Below, in pieces: positions 58,701-64,000 of a DNA stretch of 64,000 bases. Position 1 is the stretch's first letter, and the number at the start of each line of letters is the position of its first letter. This DNA comes from Oscheius onirici. Taxonomy: Eukaryota > Nematoda > Chromadorea > Rhabditida > Rhabditidae. Location of the stretch: the NCBI GenBank assembly GCA_932521025.1, contig OW051470.1, forward strand, positions 8,914,501-8,978,500, written 5' to 3'. Under the pieces are notes generated by a model. The model was given only the letters and a program-made list of their open reading frames with translations. It did not search any database and was not told the DNA's origin. Both the position numbers and the translations under genes were made by a program.

Positions 58701-61360
58701 CTACTTTTCCCGTTTGAATTAGAAAATCAAACAGAGTGAAAACTGATGTTTTTAAGCAAAATCTTAGGCCAGTAATCTAAACATTCGGAGTTCATTGGTT
58801 TATAAACTAAAAAACAAAAAACGTTTTTCGCAAAGAGGATTGAACTGGACCCTTGTTTATAGATTCACAGTCCGCCCTCTTATCCACTAGGCTACGCGGG
58901 GAAAGGCCAGCTCCGATTTCGGTCGCCCTTACTAGATTGTGGGCCACAGTACTAAGATTATCACCCAAGGGGGAGGCTTTCTTTTATTCCAATTTTTTGC
59001 CTAACGCCTAAGAATACAGAAATGGAACACTTGACCCTATTGTTTGTGTTCGCGCCACTTGCCATTACGCCATCAATGTTGCAGAACGCGACACAAACAT
59101 TTCTTTGTTCAAAAATCTTTTCTCTACTTGTACTCCAAAACCCCTACCTGATAGCATTGCGATCTTTCGGATTTCCGGTATAAGCCGAAGCCCTGCCGAC
59201 GACAAATCCGATTGGCACATTCTCCTCGACGGAAAACTCGATTTTTGAGCTGTTGAACAATAGCGAATGCTCTTCCTTGAATTCAATCCTAATCGTAGCC
59301 GTCGTGTTGATTTCGCCATGAGTCAGACTCCCCGCCAGGACGGTGACATTGGTTCCAGCTGGGATGGCCTGTCCCGCCACCTGAATCAACACATTTATGT
59401 TGTGGCGAGCCCGAGTTTAACAAACCGCAAATAGATTCCAGTGTTCCTTCGTCCTGTTCATACGGAACCAATGCTTCAGGTCGTCATCGAGAAGACCGAC
59501 ATGTGTAGGGAAAGAACTACCCTCGACACGGATTACGGCAGCCAGCTGATTGTAGTCGGCGGCGTGTGATTTGATGGCCTTCTTCTCGACTAGCAGCTTC
59601 ACTTGCTGCTTTTTGGATTCCGTAACGGTGATCTAGAAATATTGCGAGTTAAGCGAGCCTGTGCCATCAGCCTGTTTGATTTCGGAAAGTTCGCATCATG
59701 AAGAAAAATTGATAATTGCAGGCTATTGTAGGTCAAGTAATCGGCAGAATTGTTCCTGAGCGTTTCATAAAAATACAAAAGAAATTCAACCAGAAGGGAT
59801 CGAACCGGACCCATGTTTAGATCCGAACTCAATCCTCTGAGCCACTGCGCCATGCAGCACGGCTATGCGGCAGTTTTGGTCGTCTTTGTCACTTTAGATT
59901 ATCGATTTAATCACAGAGGCTTTCTTTAAGCTAGTTTTTGACCTCCTGACCGAACAAACTGTTTAACGCAGACAGTTTTTTCAGTTACTACACTCACCGT
60001 AACCGGTGTAGTCCAATTCGATTGAATTTTGTCGTTGTCAAAGTAGTACAATCGCGTCGTTCTGTCCTCCACAGCTGCTACAACCTTGTAGACGCCAGCC
60101 TTCACAGGTCTCAACGTGCTCATCCAGCCCGAAATCGGGTCGACTGTAAAGTCGGCCGAGTGCTCAGACAGATAGTAGTACATTTCGCTGTGAATTCCAA
60201 TGTCCGGGTCGGAGGCTTCAAGCTGGAGGAATTGGGTGTGCGGGAGGGTCTGAAAGTTTTAAAGGTTTTTAAAATTGAGGAAAAGCTCATACCTTGTCAG
60301 AAATCGTCGCTTCGTAGCCGTCTTCCTGATTAAACATCGGGAAGGCATCGTTTCGATCGGTTACTCGTAAATGGACTCGGGCTGTCGTTTCCAGATTGCC
60401 CGAGTCTTTTCGCTTGCAGGTAGCCTTTACCACGAAATCGTAGTGATCCTGAAAATTCTGTTTGGGAAAAGTAGTAAAGAAAAAAGAATCCGTTGACAAA
60501 ATGGAAAGATCGTTGCGGGAACTAGGGTCCCGTCACGAACTTCCCAGAGTTTCGACTTTTACGGGGCTCTAGCGGTAAAACGTTCGATTTAAAATCAGGT
60601 CACTTTACAAAAAATCTTGGCTGAGTATCTAATGTTTACACGTTGTATCCATTTGGCTGCTGCACGCAAAACATTGGATACTCAGCCTAAATTTTGCAAA
60701 ATGATATTTTTAAAATCGAACATTTTTATCGCGAGTCACTTTTACACTCACTTTCAATGTGAGGCTCAAAAAATTGGTTTTTTCGACAAATTCGTGACGA
60801 AACACTGTGCAATTGGTCCCGCAACGAACTTGGAATTGTGTCAGAAAATCAGACACTTTAACAAAAACTGGCTGTGCTTTTTACTGGGAGATCAGATCAA
60901 CAGTTGCAAAACATAGAAAAGCCCAAAAGCCCCATCAAGACCCACCTTCAGTTCCCTGTTCAATGGCTGATCGTTCTTTTCCTTCTGCCTAATCCTCAGA
61001 AACACAAAATCGCCGACAACCTTGCTCGTAGCTTTGAAGATGTTACTCTTGTCTCCCTCGACAATCTTGAATCGAACGACGTTTTCCAGATGCAGTAAAG
61101 GGACACCCATTCTGTCGGGACTGTCAACGATGGCAAATTGTGTGCCTCTGAAAAACGGGGAGGTGATTGAGACATCAAGATGCGGGCGGCTGATTAGAGC
61201 GAAACGGAACCCACCTGGCATTTTCCTCCAAAGAGATGTTGTAAAGTGGAGACGTGAAGGAAAAGACGACATCTTCTCGTGGTTGTCGTCTTGCTATCGC
61301 TCCATTGAAGCGAAGTGCTGCTAGGCAGCCTAACAGAAAGAGAAAGAAGCGCGTAAACAT
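36071..61360 (-). CDS. FAT: Fat-like giant cadherin (complete)
   Basis: Forty-one exons read on the minus strand, 61360-61215 through 36329-36071, about 4,330 residues. Order: signal peptide; long array of cadherin repeats (XEXNAP, DXD, LDXE/LDYE and DXNDXXP motifs throughout); Fat-type membrane-proximal region; EGF repeats; one laminin-G; more EGF; one membrane helix; cytoplasmic tail ending in AEEAL. One laminin-G and few EGFs fit the Fat-like (FAT1-3/Kugelei/CDH-4) branch rather than FAT4/Drosophila Fat, which have two laminin-G domains. These proteins organise planar polarity, actin and collective cell or axon movement through large trans-interacting ectodomains. Largest exons: 51907-50147 and 44973-43784. 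The number of cadherin repeats needs profile searching. The exact borders of several small exons beside GACAGAGA repeats are the uncertain part. Confidence 0.94.
37872..38055. repeat. Foldback element in a Fat-cadherin intron
   Basis: Inverted arms: gaccgtgccagcaaggcgca with aaaacttggcacccattttg on the left, and caaattgggtgccaagtttt with gcgcgctgctggcacgg on the right. It lies in the intron between exons 38517-38394 and 37712-37424. Confidence 0.8.
38394..38517 (-). CDS. FAT: Fat-like cadherin transmembrane exon
   Basis: A 124-bp exon encoding SKNYFGKIQTSEW, the hydrophobic VVIGVVIVLILICSLILILL, then CHCMKRMK. Basic residues after the helix mark the cytoplasmic side. It follows the last EGF exon (CNCTHGLTTNRCD) and ends with a GTGAGT donor. 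Confidence 0.92.
38559..40550 (-). CDS. FAT: Fat-like cadherin EGF and laminin-G exons
   Basis: Exons 40550-40079, 39949-39363 and 38769-38559. First come EGF-like modules (YAECSCPEGFAGSRCD; NPCSRSPCAQHEMC, then CICPPGTTGDMC; CKNEGRCLEEA). A laminin-G domain spans LRLVSSEGVIFGG through KGHRDFHSLEVHSGHLEYRW, VADGQWHRVRISRRGRRTRL, ADVLNLRSAGQVLTFGGQ and GVIACFRQIALDGRSL. Then EGFs: CSDVPCKNGATCHAIG, CLCPSRYEGTHCE; CGSNPCPPGIQC; CKCPNGFTGKHC; CGSGECITI, CNCTHGLTTNRC. A single laminin-G is diagnostic of the Fat-like branch. Confidence 0.93.
38770..39362. other. Fat-cadherin intron, 593 bp
   Basis: Between the EGF exons. It contains a C13 run near 39226 and no coding signal on either strand. Confidence 0.5.
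40551..41343. repeat. Fat-cadherin intron with dispersed repeats
   Basis: It contains GC-rich short hairpins (gccggcggcgaagccggctg near 40629; gggcggcgaaagccgtc near 41218), a gtctgtctgtctgtctgt microsatellite near 41020, and the reverse-complement copy of the 27740-27880 repeat (about 41030-41170). No coding exon is supported. Confidence 0.7.
41344..41924 (-). CDS. FAT: Fat-type region between last cadherin and EGF
   Basis: Exons 41924-41539 and 41498-41344. The first reads SVWAEANIPDGLHAMNVSVT, then SVRILG-type sequence (HAVSIRILGISPKEFLSKHA) and FAKYLNVRSENINLVSIQES. The second reads QSSIDVLFTVSRGIDGV. This is the conserved Fat pattern of a final DG/V-x-V-T cadherin edge followed by S-x-R-x-x-x-x-S, then F and I-x-S-x-Q, and L-D-V-L-F-A-V. 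Confidence 0.88.
41972..61147 (-). CDS. FAT: Fat-like cadherin ectodomain: cadherin repeat array
   Basis: About 31 exons. Calcium-binding and fold motifs recur: DENDNLPIFSKNSYRAEVKE (43030 region), LDYEREKVISIGIIATDSGT, DVNDEEPEFDEKSYSV, VNDNAPVFSRKEYSATIKEN, DRNDAFPMFNQE, VNDNAPICAQKF (56100), VNNHAPVFDR (57160) and SNDHAPTFPAKW (58360). The large exon 51907-50147 holds about five repeats, including DNDVAPRFVNREMDV and VRSRKPLDFEKLKEW. Some repeats have degenerate DXNDXXP linkers (e.g. LVSLKG near 50160), so local linker rigidity may vary. Exon count and borders were read by phase. Confidence 0.9.
42650..42740. repeat. TCTCTGTC simple repeat in a Fat intron
   Basis: An imperfect ctctgtctctgtgtctctgt tract in the intron 42616-42948, purine-rich GACAGAGA on the gene strand. 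Confidence 0.85.
43565..43780. repeat. GACAGAGA simple repeat filling a Fat intron
   Basis: An imperfect array of agacagagagatgagaaaca-type units occupying nearly the whole intron between exons ending at 43784 and starting at 43551. Here the plus strand carries GACAGAGA, the opposite orientation from 42650-42740. Confidence 0.85.
45065..45352. mobile_element. Foldback element in a Fat intron
   Basis: Left arm: aatttctcgtttttcatcat, cccctttgtagactttctaa and attctgcgtgaaaaaccaa. Right arm: ttggtttttcacgcagaatt, agtcgataaagggg and acgagaaattt. The arms are about 85 bp. No ORF. It lies in the intron 44974-45371. Confidence 0.85.
46185..46290 (-). repeat. tRNA-like fragment
   Basis: On the minus strand: cctgaatagctcagtggcaa, gtggcgctgattacag, then gtccgggttcagttc. 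It has D-arm-like and T-arm-like parts, but the acceptor and anticodon stems do not close, so it is a tRNA-derived remnant in an intron. Confidence 0.5.
46974..47425. other. Fat-cadherin intron with tRNA-like fragment
   Basis: A 452-bp intron. Minus-strand tRNA-like T-arm near 47031 (ctgcggactcgaacccgg on the plus strand). The rest is AT-rich with no coding. Confidence 0.45.
48470..48852. mobile_element. Large foldback element containing the family B hairpin
   Basis: Left arm: acccaaacttggatttttgg, ctctcgtttgcattttccag and gagcaaagttgtagccctga. Right arm: gcaaattgtagagtttgatc, gctggaaaatgcaaacgaga and aacccaaatttaggggggat. An inner palindrome of the ctacaactttgcagagc type lies in the left arm. 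It occupies most of the intron 48440-48891. Confidence 0.85.
49453..50146. other. Fat-cadherin intron, 694 bp
   Basis: AT-rich intron between the exons 51907-50147 and 49452-48892. I see no repeat core or coding signal in it. Confidence 0.5.
51934..52160. mobile_element. MITE family A, copy 3
   Basis: The left inverted end aaggcactgcgccactattc, gaatgcaaaaaaaatacgca is mirrored by gcgtatttttttgtattcga, atagtggcgcagtggc. Core: tggtagccaggatctatatc. It lies in the Fat-gene intron between exons 52389-52176 and 51907-50147 and fills almost all of it, leaving about 15-25 bp to each splice site. Confidence 0.88.
52787..54327. other. Fat-cadherin intron, 1.5 kb, with family D foldback element
   Basis: It holds the element at 52976-53395 and a GACAGAGA-type patch at about 54005-54065. 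No coding exon is supported. Confidence 0.55.
52976..53395. mobile_element. Foldback element family D, compact copy
   Basis: The ends are caaacctggcccggaatcaa, gccaccttcggccaggtggc and, inverted, gccacctggccgaagctggc, ctgattccgggccaggtttg. The arms extend about 200 bp to a central palindrome, so nearly the whole 420 bp folds back. It is related to 3331-4268. Confidence 0.88.
54621..55377. other. Fat-cadherin intron, 757 bp
   Basis: Between exons 55602-55378 and 54620-54497. AT-rich, with no coding or repeat core that I can match elsewhere in the window. Confidence 0.45.
55630..56035 (+). mobile_element. Composite repeat: hairpin MITE plus tRNA-like head plus shared tail, copy 2
   Basis: It begins taccgtatttcctctattag, aagcatcccctta, then MITE arms with aagacggcattttctg and acgcaattgcg. 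The tRNA-like stretch is atagcgcaatggtaagatgt, ccgattacaaatc. The tail is gaggttggctagcataaaat, atcagttttcactct. Same order and orientation as 22655-23090. It lies in a Fat intron. Confidence 0.78.
56394..57143. other. Fat-cadherin intron, 750 bp, with MITE family C
   Basis: It contains a family B-like hairpin near 56545-56595 (gaaaagttgtagcttttgag, ctcgtctacaactcc), and the best family C copy at 56672-56810 with symmetrical ends (tgccaaatcttcaccttacg and gtaagacgaacatttggca). No coding. Confidence 0.65.
57417..57901. other. Fat-cadherin intron with tRNA-like fragment
   Basis: Near 57488: gcatagcgcagtcggttaga, ggttagactacgaagc, then caggttcaattcc. This has a D-arm and T-arm resemblance but no closed acceptor stem, so it is a tRNA-derived remnant. 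Related to 21640-21690 on the other strand. Confidence 0.5.
58740..58985 (-). mobile_element. tRNA-derived SINE-like element, copy 2
   Basis: On the plus strand: aaaacgtttttcgcaaagag, gattgaactggaccc, attcacagtccgccctctta, tccactaggctacgc. This matches 18455-18660 along its length. The minus-strand head is tRNA-like with a B-box-like gttcaatcc. A third, partial relative lies at about 59775-59935 (agggatcgaaccggaccc, then ttatcgatttaatcacagag). Confidence 0.68.
60579..60742. mobile_element. MITE family F, copy 2
   Basis: Left arm gttcgatttaaaatcaggtc, ttggctgagtatctaatgtt; right arm aacattggatactcagccta, aaaatcgaacattttt. It lies in the Fat intron 60449-60945. Confidence 0.78.
61215..61360 (-). 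CDS. FAT: Fat-like cadherin first coding exon with signal peptide
   Basis: ATG at 61360 begins MFTRFFLFLLGCLAALRFNG, a typical signal sequence. FSFTSPLYNISLEENAR follows, the first cadherin strand (the S-P-x-Y-x-x-x-x-x-E-N pattern). A GTGGGT donor ends the exon. Stop codons upstream and the signal peptide fix this as the start. Confidence 0.93.
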
Positions 61361-64000
61361 GGGTCAAGGGTCATGCCATATGAAGACAGAGACGACGACT
61401 GGCTTATCTGAAATCTTAGGATGGAAAGGGGGCTAATTGGAAGGGGAGAAGAAAGAGTGTAGGCAGAGTGCTAAATGGGGCGGAAAGGTAGGTCGGAATG
61501 TATCTCTGTGTGCATATGGCCACCAGCTAGGTTACGTAATCATCTCTACACAGCAGCCCCTGTTACGTGGACAGACGGTCCGGGAGAAGTGTCGCCTGTG
61601 ACTGACAGCTCGAATGACCGATCCTGATAGCTTAGGTCAAAATGTGACAGATGTAATGGTCAATTTTTGCTAATTTTTTAGGGTTCTGAAGAAAATTGGA
61701 CGAAATCGATAGAACTGAAGCTTTCAATGTTCTCAATGAGCCTTTTTAAAGTCTCCAGTGCAAGTTTTTTAGGTTTCTGGAGTTAAAATCTTTTTTAGGA
61801 AGTAACTGTGAGAAACTTTGTATAAAACAAAGCACAGTAGAAGCCTTTCTAAGGCAAGGTCAAAAAAGCTGGACAGAGACGAAATTTTTGGCTGTGTATT
61901 CCTTGACATCTCCATCGCAAAAGGTTCTGTGATTTTTTGAAAATCTCGGAAAATTGTTCAGGTTCGAGAAGTACCTCTGTTTTGTATTCAAAACTCAAAT
62001 CAAAAGTGAAATTTTTAAAAATTTGATACCCGAAAGTTCCTGAGATCTGAAAGAAGAGAACCGAAAGAGTTGTGAGGCGTTCAAAAACAGTTCGGTGACT
62101 TAAAAAAATAGAAAAACAGTTTTATGATCTTAACTATCTGAGCACTGTATCTTTGTGGATCGATCGATAGTCTCGGGATTGTACCTCCGTCGATCGGCAG
62201 CTAGAGAGAGAGAAGGGGTCACACAGGTGCGCGTGGTCCCGCGACTCGGCGCTTTTCTTCTGAGGAACAAAGGCCGAGAAAATTAGTATCATTTTAGTCG
62301 TCTTCCCCTTTTGAGCGGTTATTGGTCCCGAAAATGACCAACTTTATTAAAAAAAATCAAAATTTTAAAGTTTAGGTGGTCCACAAAGAGCAATCAAATT
62401 AAAAGGAATCCGAATAATCAATACAGTAATAGGTAGAAATAGATGTCACAGATGGTCAGCAGAAAAAAAACGTGAAAGGTCAACAGGGTGATTGCCGAGG
62501 AGAAAACGAGAGGGGGAGCTCCCCCTCTCGTCCGCGGGCCGCCGCTGACCGCTTGGATGGCAAGGGGTGGGCGGGGTTCCCCCCTTCTTCTCTAGACACT
62601 CTTTCTCGACGGCCGAGCGAAGAGAGAGAGTGAGAGAAAGACCTCTAAACTCTCGCCCCGATTTAGTACTATATACTTGTCGTGACAAATAACTAGCTTC
62701 TTCCCAGACCACTTCTGCGGCGTGTGAATGGAGGGGAAAGCGGCAAGACCTTTTTGATCCTGGAGGAAATCCGGGTCTCGTAAAAAGTATGTGAGAGTCC
62801 CTGTCCCTGTCTCTCAAGTGTGAGAAAAGTGCCTAGCAACAAAATTATGGAAATGAGTGCTCAAAAGCTAGCTGTTATACGAGCTCTCTGTCTCTCAAGA
62901 GGCAGATCAAAAGGAACAAAGGAACACTCAAAGTTGACTGAAAACTTTCCCCTTCTCGTCGTTATTTATGAGCCGCTTAAGGTCCCCCTTTTAAGGTCCG
63001 AGAGGCTCACATTGAAGGCGTACAATTGATTGGACTGTACGACCGAACACCGACAGTTGACTCAGATGTCAGGACCGGCTGATTCGTCCGACTCTATCGT
63101 GAGAGACGAAAGGCCGCCGGCGCTTCTTTATTGTCAAAGTTTATAGGAGGGGGACAGAAAAAAATGCTGTAGACTGAGCTGAACTGGACAATAAATCAAC
63201 GGGAAGGGGGCTGTGTGGCCTCTCCCGCTCCTACTTTCCTGCGGAGAATTTTTTAATGGAAAAAGGTGACAGACGAATTACGTCGGTTTTTAACTTGATT
63301 TGGTAATTTTTCGAGCTTTTTTTTTAAACCGATAGTAGTTTTTTAAGCGTGTGCTTAACGAGAGTCGACGTGGAATTAAGAGCAATCCTCGAGAAGAAGC
63401 GGGAGAATGGGAAGAGTGCTCTCGTAATGAGCGTTGCGAATGGCACTCATGCCTATAGCAGAAAGACCAGACCCTTAGGGCACAACTTCTCAATTCGGCT
63501 ATACTAATTAGGCAAACGAAGGAGGAGAGAATACGGCCTTCAAATCCGTTCCGAAGAGCAAAAAAAGTGAGGATAAAAGGACGCAGGTGTGTGCGTGCGA
63601 GGAAGGCTCACAGAAAAAAATGAAGGAAGGAGGAGGATGACCACATCGCAGCTGCTTGCAATAAACGCCCCAAATTTTATGGCAGGAGGGGGAGAACAGC
63701 AATCGTGTGGTTTTTAACGCTGACTAGATCGGTGTGGAATTTTAAAGGGCTAAGAACTATAGAAGTCTCTCAACTATTCGAATGAATAAAATAAGTAACC
63801 GAAAGAGAGCCCACATGCTCTCGGCACGGCTTTGTGCCGTTCGAGTTCAGCGGAGCGCGTGAATTAGTGACGAATCAGTAGCCTTATCTAATACCTAATG
63901 AGCGCGACCCTGACTTAGGCCCTTAATCGCCTTCTTGCCACCCGGCGCCGCCAAACCTGGCCCCACCTTATAGGACAGAGAAAAAGAGAAGAATAGGATT
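61361..64000. promoter_or_regulatory. Upstream region of the Fat-like gene
   Basis: About 2.6 kb with no coding frame I can support. It contains a perfect 24-bp palindrome at 62507-62530 (CGAGAGGGGGAG and its complement), beside a GC-rich patch to about 62600, a gatcgatcgatag patch near 62159, and purine-rich runs. By position it probably carries the promoter and 5' UTR of the Fat-like gene. Regulatory function is inferred from position only. Confidence 0.4.

Noticed and set aside
59780-59860. Candidate tRNA gene on the minus strand
   Set aside because: A T-arm-like ggttcgatccc is present, but the anticodon stem mismatches. Homology to the 58740-58985 repeat suggests a SINE.
62446-62817. 123-codon minus-strand frame upstream of the Fat gene
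   Set aside because: It spans the GC-rich palindrome and GA-rich runs, has Arg/Ser/Pro-biased composition, and shows no domain or splice support.

Overview
This is a window of nuclear genome from a small invertebrate animal. All coding is in spliced genes with GT-AG introns, many of them only 35-50 bp long. The genes are metazoan adhesion and signalling proteins plus a ciliary motor. The short introns and the many small hairpin repeats look nematode-like. However, the first gene is an axonemal-type dynein heavy chain, which most nematodes have lost or reduced, so I leave the phylum open. Exon boundaries below were read by hand from frame, phase and splice consensus, and may be off by a few bases.

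Layout, left to right. (1) 1-6573: N-terminal half of an axonemal dynein heavy chain on the minus strand (14 exons; stem plus start of the linker), running off the left edge. A small secreted-protein gene (384-974, minus) lies beyond its last visible exon, apparently inside a dynein intron between two copies of one MITE family. (2) 6847-29272: a complete teneurin on the minus strand (33 exons read, about 2,640 residues): proline-rich cytoplasmic N-terminus, one membrane helix, EGF repeats, NHL propeller, YD-repeat shell and C-terminal TCAP-like domain. A tRNA-Ser(CGA) sits in one of its introns on the opposite strand. (3) 29627-31941, plus: an unrecognised Cys-containing, acidic protein gene with a 5'-truncated LINE inserted exactly at an exon start, flanked by a perfect 9-bp target duplication. 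(4) 32064-35171, minus: an 11-exon gene of about 635 residues with two helix-turn-helix domains of the CENP-B/pogo/Tc5 type but no transposase catalytic domain, i.e. probably domesticated. (5) 36071-61360, minus: a complete Fat-like giant cadherin (41 exons read, about 4,330 residues) with signal peptide, a long cadherin array, a Fat membrane-proximal region, EGF repeats, one laminin-G domain, membrane helix and cytoplasmic tail. (6) 61361-64000: upstream DNA of the Fat gene with no gene I can support.

Teneurin and Fat-like cadherins are both large adhesion receptors of neural and epithelial morphogenesis; here they are neighbours in the same orientation. Introns carry several foldback/MITE families, tRNA-derived SINE-like copies, and purine-rich GACAGAGA-type simple repeats that recur beside exons. 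I see no CRISPR array, prokaryotic operon or clear novel multi-gene system. The most unusual items are the nested secreted gene, the CENP-B-like regulator, the exonic LINE insertion and a composite MITE plus tRNA-like repeat present twice in near-identical architecture.
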